Part shown: piece by piece, positions 9,905 through 18,864 of the stretch
How positions within the stretch are numbered: position 1 is the first letter of the stretch
Layout of the letters: every line of letters starts with the position of its first letter
Assembly: GCF_015476545.1 (NCBI RefSeq)
Contig: NZ_JADMKV010000046.1
Location: 1 to 37,925, forward strand
DNA length: 37,925 nucleotides
Origin: Methylobacter sp. BlB1
Lineage (GTDB): Bacteria > Pseudomonadota > Gammaproteobacteria > Methylococcales > Methylomonadaceae
Direction of reading: 5' to 3'
Made by a program: the position numbers and the translations under genes
The notes under the pieces: model-generated
What the model saw: only the letters and a program-made list of their open reading frames with translations
The model's database searches: none
What the model was told of the DNA's origin: nothing

Positions 9905-10798
9905 TCAATAAAGACCACCGTATGTCAGAGTCCTTTGGGTTGGATTTGTGATGGACAACTGCCCGTTCTGAGCCGTCTCGTAAAAACCGCCCTGGACCAG
10001 ATCGAATCCGGCCTGAGCGGCCAGCGCAGCCTGTTCCTTGCGCTCGATTTGCTGCAGAATGGCTTGTCCTGCCACCGAATCGGCCAACGCTTTCAGGTTT
10101 TCCAGGGCCTGGAGCACGGCGACGCCGTCCGTAGCGGCCCGGTCCGGTTTGGGCGCGTTGATGCGCAGGTAATCCGGCGCCAGTTTGGTGATCAGATCGC
10201 GTACATTGTGGGCGGCATAGAGCGAGACGAGGTTGAGCGCTATGCGGTAACCGCGGTTGCGATAATTGTTCAGGCCTTCAAGCAACCGGGCGGGATGCAG
10301 TGAATAGAAGTTGTTGACGGTCATTGAAATCACGACATTGTGCGTGGCCAGTCCGCACTTGACGATGACTTCCTCGAAATACGCGCCGTGATCGCTTTTG
10401 ACTCCGAAGATATGCCGGGGGTCAACTTCCAGCACCAGCACGCCGTCGAAATGCGTGACAGGCAGATAGTTCAGCATGTGCACTGTGCGGCATAGGCGGT
10501 CGAGATTGATGATGGATTCGAAGTCGACGGGCTGTTTTACCGCGTCAGTCAGCAGATTTTCAATCTCAAACGTTTGTTGTTGGTGGCTTTCGTAGGTTGA
10601 AACGGAAATCTGCGCCGCATGGCCCGCAATTTCTTCCGGACGGTCTGCATGACGTATCGGCAGGAAAATGCTGCCGATACGGATCGGTCCGAACAGGCCG
10701 TTGATCTTGCCGTCTTCCAGAATAAAAGTCCGGACACGAGAGTGATGCTCATGTTCGAACCTGTCATTGAAGTATTCCACTAACTGTTGTAAAGGCAT
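9905..10798 (-). CDS. Degenerate EAL-domain protein
   Basis: The 297 residues follow the EAL fold: LVLEVDPRHIFG (family LSVNVSPRQL), VISMTVNN (family LELTES), YRIALNLVS (family VRIALDDFG), LAPDYLRIN and GFDLVQGGFY (family CDYVQGYLF). The metal- and c-di-GMP-hydrolysing residues are missing: no EAL triad, no Glu in the ELTE position and no DDFG. It should therefore not be an active phosphodiesterase and may be a c-di-GMP receptor or protein adaptor. The N-terminal 100 residues are not recognised. The amidotransferase lies 61 bases downstream, and a strong terminator stands only about 36 bases before its start codon. Confidence 0.75.
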   Translation of the reverse strand: MPLQQLVEYFNDRFEHEHHSRVRTFILEDGKINGLFGPIRIGSIFLPIRHADRPEEIAGHAAQISVSTYESHQQQTFEIENLLTDAVKQPVDFESIINLDRLCRTVHMLNYLPVTHFDGVLVLEVDPRHIFGVKSDHGAYFEEVIVKCGLATHNVVISMTVNNFYSLHPARLLEGLNNYRNRGYRIALNLVSLYAAHNVRDLITKLAPDYLRINAPKPDRAATDGVAVLQALENLKALADSVAGQAILQQIERKEQAALAAQAGFDLVQGGFYETAQNGQLSITNPTQRTLTYGGLY

Positions 10799-10834
10799 AA
10801 ACTTGTCTCTTCGCTAAATCGGTCCAATCAATCT

Positions 10835-10860
10835 AAAAAAAAGGCGGGCCGAAGCCCGCC
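10835..10860 (-). terminator. Rho-independent terminator (minus strand)
   Basis: On the minus strand GGCGGGC - TTCG - GCCCGCC is followed by eight T. The stem is 7 bp of mostly G-C pairs closed by a C(UUCG)G tetraloop, which is very stable. It stops transcripts coming from about 10870-11000 before they enter the EAL-like gene. Confidence 0.85.
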
Positions 10861-10920
10861 CGGAAACGTCCATGGCAAGAGGAGGAGCGACCCGTACGTT
10901 CCTGTGTATCGAGTCTTAAG
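10835..10920 (-). ncRNA. Putative terminated small RNA with CUCCUCCUC loop
   Basis: Read on the minus strand, GGAACGT (10902-10896) pairs with ACGTTTCC (10869-10862) around a 26-base loop that holds CUCCUCCUC (10887-10879), the complement of a Shine-Dalgarno sequence. The next bases form a rho-independent terminator at 10860-10835. A stem whose loop carries an anti-Shine-Dalgarno motif, followed by a terminator, is a known layout of trans-acting small RNAs. The 5' end is undetermined; it could extend toward about 10990. The alternative is an attenuated leader of the EAL-amidotransferase operon. Confidence 0.4.
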
Positions 10921-11092
10921 CACTGTTGAATGACACTTGCAGGCATCAAATGGATAAGCGAACCATTTTGTCTGCTGTTGGAACCTATCTTAAGTCGCCT
11001 TTTATTTTTAATAAAACGATAAGATTAGATTTATTTATCTAAAAATTTGATAAAATAATCACTCGACATCGTTCTTACGAATCAAAAATGCA

Positions 11093-11992
11093 ATGAATTT
11101 AAGTCAGATTGAATTGCTGCAAATCCTGCAGGAAACCAACTTAAACCTGTCCAAGGCGGCCGAAAAGATGCATGTTGTGCAATCGGCCGTCAGCCGGCAG
11201 CTGCAACTTTTTGAAAGCGAGCTGGGCTCGCCCTTGTTTGAACGCAGAGGCAAAAAGCTGATCGGTTTGACGCCGCTCGGCCGCCGGGTCATGGAGGAAG
11301 TCACGACGATCCACCAGTCGAAACAGAACATTCGCGCGCTCGCGGCCGATTTTCTGGACAGCAACAGCGGCACGTTGCATATAGCGACCACGCATACGCA
11401 GGCAAAATACTTCCTGCCCAATCCGATCCGGCGCTTCCGTGAAAAATATCCCGGCGTCAGGATCTATATTGTCCAGGCCTCGCCCGAACAGCTGATTGAC
11501 CAACTGCATGCGCATAAGGCCGATATTGCGATCTGCACCGAGAAAGTCGATGAAGACGTCGAACTGGTGCTGAAACCCTGCTATCAATGGCACCATGCGG
11601 TCGTCATGCCGCAGGGCCATCCGCTGAGCACGGGCGAGATCACGCTGGAGCGGCTGGCGTCCTTCCCGATCCTGACTTACAGTTTCGGATTTACGGGCCG
11701 GTCGAACATCGAACATGCTTTCAAGAGCGAAGGTCTGGAGCTCGACATCATCCTGGCCGCGGCCGACACGGATGTGATCAAGACCTACGTGCGCCAGGGA
11801 TTGGGTATTGGCATCATCGCGGGCATGGCCTATGACGCGCAGGCGGATAAGGATCTCGTGGCCAGGGATTTATCGCACCTGATTCCGCAGTCAACGACCA
11901 AGATCGCCTATCTGAAGCAGAATTATCTGCCGATCTATACGCAGCATTTTATTGCCGAGTTGCTGCAGGCGGCGGGAGAAATAAAGCGTTAA
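11093..11992 (+). CDS. LysR-type regulator of the CysB family
   Basis: The 299-residue protein has the LysR winged helix at 1-60 (LSKAAEKMHVVQSAVSRQLQLFESELGSPLFERRGKKL) and an inducer-binding domain at about 90-295. The signatures TTHTQAKYFLP, ADIAICTE, LTYSFGFTGRSNIEHAF and AAADTDVIKTYVRQGLGIGIIA are those of CysB/Cbl, which control sulfate assimilation with sulfur metabolites as ligands. It is slightly shorter than E. coli CysB (324). There is no cysteine biosynthesis gene nearby. It is divergent from the small RNA/EAL unit, with an AT-rich promoter region (TAAAAT near 11050) between them. Confidence 0.9.
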   Translation: MNLSQIELLQILQETNLNLSKAAEKMHVVQSAVSRQLQLFESELGSPLFERRGKKLIGLTPLGRRVMEEVTTIHQSKQNIRALAADFLDSNSGTLHIATTHTQAKYFLPNPIRRFREKYPGVRIYIVQASPEQLIDQLHAHKADIAICTEKVDEDVELVLKPCYQWHHAVVMPQGHPLSTGEITLERLASFPILTYSFGFTGRSNIEHAFKSEGLELDIILAAADTDVIKTYVRQGLGIGIIAGMAYDAQADKDLVARDLSHLIPQSTTKIAYLKQNYLPIYTQHFIAELLQAAGEIKR

Positions 11993-11997
11993 TGATA

Positions 11998-12021
11998 TAG
12001 GTGCGAATGAATTCGCACCTA
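11998..12021. repeat. REP-like perfect hairpin between convergent genes
   Basis: Arms TAGGTGCGAA (11998-12007) and TTCGCACCTA (12012-12021) enclose TGAA. The 10-bp stem sits between the LysR gene and jetD, which converge, so it could act as a bidirectional transcript end. Half-sites of the same kind recur near 21888-21985, which suggests a dispersed palindrome family. Confidence 0.6.
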
Positions 12022-12033
12022 CAGCGGGTTCAG

Positions 12034-12924
12034 TTATCTGAGCGGATACAATGCCAACGGGACGGCATGGGCCAGCATGTGTTCCTGTCTAAAGGAACTG
12101 CGCTCGCTGCATAGGGCCGCGATCAGCGCCGCCAGCTCGGCAGATAGGCCGGTTTTATCGGTGCTCAAGAGATATGCCATGGCTTCCCCTTGCACATCAA
12201 AGCCGTTGCGGCTGGCATATTTGCTTTTTAAACATGACGTCCACATCGTCTTGTCAGGCCCCAGCCAGTGTGAGGCAGCAGGCATCGTCAATGCAATTTC
12301 AAGCCCTTTAGGGTCCATATCGCTGAATGCGATGACTGTTTTGCCGGCTGCACGGCGGCGCAATAAATCATGACAGGCATCGACTCGGGCGCCGGTTGCC
12401 GAATCGCCCCGGTAGATCCATAGCGCTTCATGCAACGGGGCCGGCATGATGAATTCGGCGCAGCGCGACATGATTTCCAGGTTCTCGACCACGACAAGGC
12501 TCGCATGGCCTATCTCCGTGATGCCTGACGCGAGCGCCGTCAGCCCGGCCGAGGCTATGAACGGTGCCTGTAAATCGAAATGCCGGCCGTTCAGCTGTAG
12601 CTTGCCGGCAGGACAGTTGAGCAGCACATGGTCATGGCTGGCCGGTTTTCGGGCCAGTTTTTCGTTGGGGTGGAGCCGGGCGGTATCGGTGCGGCGATCG
12701 GGCAAATCATTGACGTAAAAAGGATCTATACCCAGCTCGGCTTTTACGAGACTGCGCAGGGCGGCTTTGTCCTGGGCGGTAAAGACCAGTTTGCCGTTCC
12801 GGCTATGCCCGCACCGGTATTTTTCCAGCGCTTTGCGGCCGAGGATGCTGTCGGATCGTATCGTCGTTTCAGCGGGATTATCGTAAACCAGATCGCGTAT
12901 CCAGCGGTATAGGGACCGGTTCAT
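12034..12924 (-). CDS. jetD: JetD-like Toprim nuclease of a Wadjet system
   Basis: In Wadjet systems JetD is the nuclease that cuts plasmid DNA after loop extrusion by JetABC. The 296-residue product carries Toprim features: a Glu in VVVENLE (Glu148) and the DxD pair in AFSDMDPKG (Asp202, Asp204), with a further acidic motif FRQEHML near the C-terminus. It is short; canonical JetD is nearer 400 residues with a long N-terminal arm domain. The ATG lies one base after the jetA stop, so it is the last gene of the four-gene operon. Subtype is uncertain. Confidence 0.75.
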   Translation of the reverse strand: MNRSLYRWIRDLVYDNPAETTIRSDSILGRKALEKYRCGHSRNGKLVFTAQDKAALRSLVKAELGIDPFYVNDLPDRRTDTARLHPNEKLARKPASHDHVLLNCPAGKLQLNGRHFDLQAPFIASAGLTALASGITEIGHASLVVVENLEIMSRCAEFIMPAPLHEALWIYRGDSATGARVDACHDLLRRRAAGKTVIAFSDMDPKGLEIALTMPAASHWLGPDKTMWTSCLKSKYASRNGFDVQGEAMAYLLSTDKTGLSAELAALIAALCSERSSFRQEHMLAHAVPLALYPLR

Positions 12925-12925
12925 A

Positions 12926-14152
12926 TCAACGCACCCGCCGCAGCCGGATTTCCGAGATCAGCTGATTGCCGGTAAAGCCCGGCAATGCATCGCCCTGCAT
13001 CTCCAAGGCAATGGCTGCGCGTATGCGCTGGGGCAGGCTGCAGTAGTGCGCGAACACGATGTTCAGCCACAAGTCCGGCGCGATAGCCAGGTCGTGCTGC
13101 TGCCAGTAGTGCAAGGCCGATACCTGACGCCCCTGCTCCTGCAAGGCCGATGCAAACAGCGTTTCGGTGTGCTCTTCATAGAGATCGCGCAGATAATCGA
13201 TATGGCCGGTATCGGCCTGGCCGACCGGCGCCGAGGCGCGGTTCATGTCGACCAGCGGCGTAGGTCTGGTCTGCCGTTTCAATTCGTGGATGATGTCGAC
13301 GAATTCGGCCTGCAGGGCGGCGCGGGTCGTATCGAGGCCGGCTTTCAATCCCAAATCGGGGCTGCGGTTCAGGATGGCCGGCACGGCCGGTTCATCGGCC
13401 CAGGCCAGCGGGCTCCATTCGGGGTGTTGCTTCAGGAAGCGCGCCATGGCGCGGGTCCGGTTCGCAGTTTGCTCCTGCTGTCTCAAGGTGAACAGCAGTG
13501 TTTTCATGCGACCGACAATGCTGGCCAGGCGCTCGACGATGCTTTTGTACTGGTCGACGAAACGAATGATTTTGCGCGACAGTTCGGCCGGCGCGGCCCA
13601 GTTCAGCCATTCGTAGCAGGCTTCCAGATTGATATGGCTGAGCTCCTCGACCAGCTGCTGCGCATAGGTCAGCGCCCGCTCGTTTTCACGGATCTTGCTG
13701 GTCAGCGAACTGACGAAGCCGAACTGGCTGGTGATGGCCGAGAACATGACGCTGATGCTGTTTTCGAGCAGTTCCAGCGATTCGTAGAGCGTGTCGTCGA
13801 TCTGTTCCAGATGATACCGGGCCTCGTCTTGCTCGTTGCTGTCCAGCGCAGCGCGGTAGGCGGCGATGTCCTCCTCAATGCTGCGGATCATGCGCGCGAT
13901 GTCGGTGTTCTGCCGGTAGCGCGCATTGCGTAGCAGCAGCCGGTCGATCAGGCGCTTGACGTCGGTCGTGAGCCGGTATTCATCAGCCTGTTCGGACAGG
14001 CGCAGGATGCCGGATTTTTTCAGGCTTTCGATGGCGCCGGCGTTCTCGTCATCGATGAACACGGCGCCCTGAATATAGGCCTCGGCCAGCAGCTCATCGG
14101 AACTGCCGAGTTTCCTGATCAGCGCCGCGACCTGTTCATGATCGAAACTCAT
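12926..14152 (-). CDS. jetA: JetA/MksF-like subunit of a Wadjet system
   Basis: The 408-residue, largely helical protein looks like the kleisin-type (MukF/MksF/JetA) partner of the SMC ATPase: an N-terminal winged-helix region (about 1-75), a helical middle with coiled-coil character (about 80-260, including SIEEDIAAYRAALDSNEQDEARYHLEQ), and a C-terminal domain. I see no catalytic motif. Assignment rests mainly on position between the MksE-like and Toprim genes and on fold character. The start overlaps the jetB stop by four bases (ATGA). Confidence 0.7.
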   Translation of the reverse strand: MSFDHEQVAALIRKLGSSDELLAEAYIQGAVFIDDENAGAIESLKKSGILRLSEQADEYRLTTDVKRLIDRLLLRNARYRQNTDIARMIRSIEEDIAAYRAALDSNEQDEARYHLEQIDDTLYESLELLENSISVMFSAITSQFGFVSSLTSKIRENERALTYAQQLVEELSHINLEACYEWLNWAAPAELSRKIIRFVDQYKSIVERLASIVGRMKTLLFTLRQQEQTANRTRAMARFLKQHPEWSPLAWADEPAVPAILNRSPDLGLKAGLDTTRAALQAEFVDIIHELKRQTRPTPLVDMNRASAPVGQADTGHIDYLRDLYEEHTETLFASALQEQGRQVSALHYWQQHDLAIAPDLWLNIVFAHYCSLPQRIRAAIALEMQGDALPGFTGNQLISEIRLRRVR

Positions 14153-14778
14153 TCAAACAGCTCCGCCTGTTCGCCGCTGTCCTCATCGGCCTGATCCAGT
14201 TCCAGTTCTTCGGCATCGTTCAGAAACGCGATGACCTGATGCAGGTAATCCATCTTGCCGGTCACGAGATAAGTCGAGCTTTGCGGATTGGGCTTGACCA
14301 GATAGCCGCTTTGCTCCAGCTTTTGCAGCACCCACAGCAGTTGTTCGGCGACGTTGGTTTTGGCTGTACGGAAGAACGGCATCTGAGTCAGGCGCGCCAT
14401 TTGCTCGCACAGCGACGGCTCGGGCTCGATAGCCCTGAGCATCTGATGCAGGCGGATCTCGTCGCGGGCGCGGACCGGCCGGTCAGAACCCAGGGCCGTC
14501 ATGACCAGGTCCATCCATTCGACGACCGGCCGCAGCTGCGAGCGGATTTCCGAGAAGGCTTCGCGGATCTGGCTGCGGTTGGTCTCGTCGATGACGGCGT
14601 AGCCGGCATAGAACGCTTCGCCGCCGTCCAGCGTGCACAGCGCCCGGTCCAGCGGCGCGAGATAATCCGACACTTTCTGAAAATTTTCCTGATGGCGCAG
14701 GTAGCCGTATTCGTCGGCATACGCGGTCGGGCAGATAAATTCGCCGCGCAACAGCGCTTCAACGACGCGTTTAAACAT
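14149..14778 (-). CDS. jetB: JetB/MksE-like subunit of a Wadjet system
   Basis: The 209-residue product resembles MukE/MksE-type tandem winged-helix proteins (DUF4194-like): helical N-terminal half with LLRGEFICPTAY, then a winged-helix part with QLLWVLQKLEQSGYLVKP and STYLVTGKMDYL, and an acidic tail. Such subunits bridge the kleisin and the SMC heads. The ATG lies 8 bases inside the end of the SMC-like gene, which implies translational coupling. Sequence similarity within the family is low, so context carries much of the call. Confidence 0.7.
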   Translation of the reverse strand: MFKRVVEALLRGEFICPTAYADEYGYLRHQENFQKVSDYLAPLDRALCTLDGGEAFYAGYAVIDETNRSQIREAFSEIRSQLRPVVEWMDLVMTALGSDRPVRARDEIRLHQMLRAIEPEPSLCEQMARLTQMPFFRTAKTNVAEQLLWVLQKLEQSGYLVKPNPQSSTYLVTGKMDYLHQVIAFLNDAEELELDQADEDSGEQAELFE

Positions 14779-17700
14779 GGCTGGTCTCCCGGTGGGTCAT
14801 GGGCGTCAGCAGCGCATCGAGCTTGCTGGCCGGTATCGCGACTTCGTGCAGTTTCTGCCTGTCGATCAGGTAGCGCCGGTCGAACAGGCTCAGCACGTTG
14901 CGGTCGGCTGTCGGGCTGGCCGAGATGATGCGGATGTTCTGGTGGCTCAGCATGGTCATCATGGCCTCGATATTCTCGGGCGCCAGATCGCCCAGCTCGT
15001 CGATCGGCCAGCAAACCACAGTCTGGCTCTGCTTGCGCAGCATGGCCGTCACGCCGGTGAAGAACGTGATCAGCGCCAGATAGGACAAGCCCGTGGAGCT
15101 GACGTCCTTGAGCTCCTTGGCGTTGCGGGCCTGCTTGGTATGGCCGTTTTCAGAAATGGTGAATTCGATGTCGAACAGCGACAAATGCCGGATTTTGATG
15201 CCGTCGGCCGGCAGCAGTGCCGTCAGCGCCGTCATGGCTTCGATCAGGGAAACCGGGATGTCGCTGTCGCCGGTCAGATCGGCGTGTTCGCGGTAGCGGC
15301 CGTAATTGTCGCCGAACTGTTTCAAAGCCTGCCAGTAGTCCAGATCGCTCATTTTCGAGCGCACGGTGACGGTGATCTCGCCCAGCGCCGCAAAGTGCTT
15401 TTCCTGGCTGACGTGTTTCGACAGCAGGGCGCCGGTCGATTTGATGATGCGTTCGAAGTTGCGCAGATGCTGGTAGAACGCGTTCACGTCCGTGGCATGC
15501 AGCTCGATCTGCTGGCTGGTCGCCTGCTTGACGTTGGCGACCATTTTCAGCACGTCTTTCAGCGGCTGCTCGATCTCCAGGCCGTTGTGCGCAGAGTCCG
15601 CCGCGGCTTCCAGCGCCCGGTTCCAGGCTTCGGCCAGCTGGCTGCGCTGATGCGTGTTGAACAGCTGGACAATGGTCTGCCGGCCGTTCAGCAGCGTCTT
15701 TTCCAGGCTCCGGCGTTGCTGGCCGAAGCTCTGGGTCAGCCTCTGCAGCGTGTCGGGCGCGTAATCGCGCAATGCCTCGTTGATGACCGGCGGGTGGTTT
15801 TCCAGCTGACTGATCGCGTTGTCGAGTTGCGCCAGTAGGCTTTGGGCTTTCTGCAGCGCCTGCTCCTGCTGGTAGATCAGGCTGTTGAGCTTTTCTTTGT
15901 TAGCCTTGAAGTCGCGCTCCATTTGCGCGATTTCATCTTTCAGCAGCGCCTGTTGCTGTTGGCACTCGCTGCGTTGCCGGCACAGTCTGGCGTGCTGTTG
16001 CCATTGTTCATCCAGCCAGCGCTGGTACTGCTCGGCCTGTTCCTGAAATTTTCTGGCCTGTTCCTCTTTGGCTTTCAGTTCTTCCACTTGGCGGCTCAGC
16101 TCAATGATCGTGTCATCGGCGCCGCTCTCTTTTAAGTCGGCTTGCAGGCGGGCTTTGATGCGCTGCTGCTCGGCCTGATAGCCGTCTTTTTCCTGCTTGA
16201 TCAGATCCTGTATGGCCTGGAGCCGGTTCTGGGCATCGGATTCGATGATGGCCCGGCGGACCAGATGCTCCTGATGCAGTTGGGTTTGACCGGTGCGGCT
16301 TTCTTCGGCGACGGTTTGCAGATCCTTGTCGCAGCGCTTGATTTCGGCTTGCAGGATGTCGATGGTGTGTTGGATGCTGGCACGCGCTTTTTCGATTTCG
16401 GCCTTGGCCTGATGAGTCAGGCTTTGCTCCTGCTCGCTTAGCGTTTCTTCCTGCTGGCGCGCGCGTTGCGTGTGGTGCTCGGCCTTTTGCCGGTCCTGGC
16501 GGCTTTGCTCCAGTGTGGCGGATGCGGCGCCGAGACTGGCTTCCGTGCGCGTGATATCGGCCTGGGTTTCCTCGATCTTTTTGAACAAGACCTGTTCTTC
16601 GGCCTGCAGGGCCGCTTTGGTGGCTTCCAGTTCGCGGCCGGCCAGCGCTTCGAGATCCAGGCTGAGTCCGTAGAAGCTGGGCTCGATGCCGGGCATGATG
16701 GTCGGGTTCAGGCCTTTGTGCTCCAGCAAGTCGGGGGCGATGACGCGGCCGATCGTCTGTTGCCAGCCGTCGACTTCCTGCTCCAGAAAGTGTTGCAGCG
16801 TGCCTTCGGCCGGCTGCAGCCGCTTCAGGCAGGTTTCATGCTGCTGCTGGTACTGCCGCAGCTGCGCCTTCTTGTTCTTCAACCGGGTTTCGATGTCGTG
16901 GAAGGCTTCGCGCGCGGCGTAGTAGGCCTTGTCGGCGGCCTGCTGCCCGTCCACGGCCTGCCTGATGGCCTGGCGTACCTCGGCCAGTTCCTGCCGGGTC
17001 TTTTCTATCTGTTGCGCCAGCGCTTCGGGCATGGGCACATGCTGGCGCTCGCTTTGCTTGACGGCGCATTCGGTCGTCAAGTGCGCCTTTTGCTCTTTGA
17101 GCGGCTGTGTGCGGGCCTCGCTGTCCTTGGCTGACTGTTCCCTGCGCTGCTGGTACTGGGTTTCGGCTTCTGCCAGCTTTTTCTCCCTGTCCAGTTCTTC
17201 CGTGGCGCGTTGCGTGTCAAATGCCTGCAACTGATGAGTGTGCCGGTGCTTCAGTTCTGTCAGCTGATGTTCGTAAAGCGTCTTGATGTCTTTGGTTTTG
17301 CTTTCCAGCGCTTCGATTTCCTGCTTTTTCAGCGCCTGCTGTTCGCGGTATTGCCCGAGCAGCGCGCCCTTGATCGCGAAGGTTTCGGCATCCTGCTGCT
17401 CGTACTGCTGCTTTTTGTCTTCCAGCGCATGGATCTGGAAATCCAGGTCTTTGATCTGCTGATTTAGCTGTCGTAAGGTTTCGTTTTTGGGTTCCTGCTG
17501 TCGGGCAAAGTCCAGGCCCAGTTGCTGCAGCTGCTTTTTAGTCTCGTTGATCAGCTCGCTGCCTTTTTCCAGTTCGGCCTGGGCCTTTTTGTGGCTGTTG
17601 CGCGCCAGAAAATGGATGTGAGACAGTTCGCTGTGGGTGTCTTTCAGCTTTTCTGCGGCCTGCAGCAGTTCGTCGAAATAATCGCGCCTGGCTTCCAGCG

Positions 17701-18433
17701 ACCGCGCGGCGCTGATGTCGGCCAGCCAGCCGTCGATGTGGCTTTTGCTGAGCTGAAACGGATTGCGGCGCTGCTCCTGATCGAGTAGGCTTTGGCTGAG
17801 CCGGTCGCGCGAGATGTCGACCAGCATTTGTTTGATGACTTCGAAATCGCCGATTTTCTCGACTACGGCGCCGATGACTTTTTCCATGTGTGTGACCGGC
17901 GAGGAGGCCATCGAAAAACGCCGTTGCAGCGCGCGAATCCATTTCTTGCCCGAGTTATGGTGATGCTGGATGACGCTGCAGTAGTCGTCAACGCCCATGA
18001 TGCGCGAAGTCTCGACAGGCTTGTTAAGCTTGTACTGGCGTTCGACGGCGGCGCTGTCGCGCGGCAGGCTGTTCTCGTCGATATAACAGTCACGTTCGTA
18101 AGGCGCGTCGATGAATTTGTAGCGCGCGGTGCGCCCGTCGCTTTGCACCATGACATGGCAGACCTGGCCGAAAGGGCGCTGGTATTCGTAAATCAGGTAA
18201 CTGCTGGCACGCGGCAGGTAATGGTCGATGAAGCTTTTTTTGCTGCCCGTGCTGCCGACGATATTGCTGGGCCTCTCGCCCCAGAACAGCTGCATCAGGC
18301 GCAGAAAAGTCGTCTTGCCGGCGCCGTTCGTGCCGCTCAGGCTGGTGTGCCCGTCCACGTTCAACAGCACGGTCTGCCCGGCCCAAAAGCTGTCGATCAG
18401 GACAATGCTGGTTAATTGATAGGTTGTCGACAT
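14771..18433 (-). CDS. jetC: JetC/MksB-like SMC ATPase of a Wadjet system
   Basis: The 1220-residue protein is SMC-like. The N-terminal ATPase half has Walker A GTNGAGKTT (34-42). Long coiled coils rich in Q, E, K and A occupy roughly residues 250-530 and 640-900, with a hinge-like segment around 560-620. The C-terminal half has a signature-like STGLSYLALI and Walker B VVCWPIDELGD, followed by NIRIISASPT. These are features of JetC/MksB, which extrudes DNA loops to detect small circular DNA. AAGGA precedes the ATG by about 7 bases. It is the first gene of the operon, whereas the usual order is jetA-B-C-D. Confidence 0.85.
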   Translation of the reverse strand: MSTTYQLTSIVLIDSFWAGQTVLLNVDGHTSLSGTNGAGKTTFLRLMQLFWGERPSNIVGSTGSKKSFIDHYLPRASSYLIYEYQRPFGQVCHVMVQSDGRTARYKFIDAPYERDCYIDENSLPRDSAAVERQYKLNKPVETSRIMGVDDYCSVIQHHHNSGKKWIRALQRRFSMASSPVTHMEKVIGAVVEKIGDFEVIKQMLVDISRDRLSQSLLDQEQRRNPFQLSKSHIDGWLADISAARSLEARRDYFDELLQAAEKLKDTHSELSHIHFLARNSHKKAQAELEKGSELINETKKQLQQLGLDFARQQEPKNETLRQLNQQIKDLDFQIHALEDKKQQYEQQDAETFAIKGALLGQYREQQALKKQEIEALESKTKDIKTLYEHQLTELKHRHTHQLQAFDTQRATEELDREKKLAEAETQYQQRREQSAKDSEARTQPLKEQKAHLTTECAVKQSERQHVPMPEALAQQIEKTRQELAEVRQAIRQAVDGQQAADKAYYAAREAFHDIETRLKNKKAQLRQYQQQHETCLKRLQPAEGTLQHFLEQEVDGWQQTIGRVIAPDLLEHKGLNPTIMPGIEPSFYGLSLDLEALAGRELEATKAALQAEEQVLFKKIEETQADITRTEASLGAASATLEQSRQDRQKAEHHTQRARQQEETLSEQEQSLTHQAKAEIEKARASIQHTIDILQAEIKRCDKDLQTVAEESRTGQTQLHQEHLVRRAIIESDAQNRLQAIQDLIKQEKDGYQAEQQRIKARLQADLKESGADDTIIELSRQVEELKAKEEQARKFQEQAEQYQRWLDEQWQQHARLCRQRSECQQQQALLKDEIAQMERDFKANKEKLNSLIYQQEQALQKAQSLLAQLDNAISQLENHPPVINEALRDYAPDTLQRLTQSFGQQRRSLEKTLLNGRQTIVQLFNTHQRSQLAEAWNRALEAAADSAHNGLEIEQPLKDVLKMVANVKQATSQQIELHATDVNAFYQHLRNFERIIKSTGALLSKHVSQEKHFAALGEITVTVRSKMSDLDYWQALKQFGDNYGRYREHADLTGDSDIPVSLIEAMTALTALLPADGIKIRHLSLFDIEFTISENGHTKQARNAKELKDVSSTGLSYLALITFFTGVTAMLRKQSQTVVCWPIDELGDLAPENIEAMMTMLSHQNIRIISASPTADRNVLSLFDRRYLIDRQKLHEVAIPASKLDALLTPMTHRETSHV

Positions 18434-18864
18434 CGGTGTCCTTGAGTTTTTGAAACGTAACTGGCTGATGACAGGCGGGAAATAAACAATGCGGGTCTGA
18501 GAAGATGCAATCGTCTGACTTCGGTCAATAGCGGGTGTTGTTTGAAAGCTGGCGTTATTTTACCATTTCCGTTGCTTGCATGAACCTCGGATTTAAGCGC
18601 GGCGGCTGGCAAGCTTGTAGTAGACGTTTTAATCAATATGACTGATGGCCGCGAATTGCACGAAGAAAATCAGAAAAGAACTTCGTGTTTTTCATGGCCT
18701 TTGTGAGTTGATAAATTCAAATTGACGTGTTGCGGGCCGAATTGCAGCCGGTGGAACTGCGGAACCGGGCGCGAGTCTTTGGCATACCGGCCATTAAAAA
18801 AACAGGCGGGTTCTTTTGCCTGCGAGTCGATCATATTTGTGATGCTTTATTGAAGGAGTTCATC
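18434..18864. other. Divergent intergenic region between jetC and rof
   Basis: No gene is convincing here. The region should hold the jetC promoter (minus strand) and the rof promoter (plus strand). At 18659-18692 CACGAAG and CTTCGTG pair across a 15-base loop and are followed by TTTTT on the plus strand, so it looks like a weak terminator, although no plus-strand gene lies upstream of it. Confidence 0.4.

Noticed and set aside
10879-10887. GAGGAGGAG on the plus strand as a ribosome binding site
   Set aside because: No start codon lies at a usable distance downstream on the plus strand, so it is better explained as the complement of the CUCCUCCUC loop.
10835-10948. 37-codon minus-strand ORF starting MPASVIQQC that ends in the terminator T-run
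   Set aside because: It would translate the terminator hairpin itself and has no ribosome site; a coding role is implausible.
14777-18415. Long plus-strand open frames opposite jetC and jetB (for example 14777-15838 and 16466-17134)
   Set aside because: They are antisense shadows of GC-rich coiled-coil coding sequence, lack domains and have no ribosome sites.
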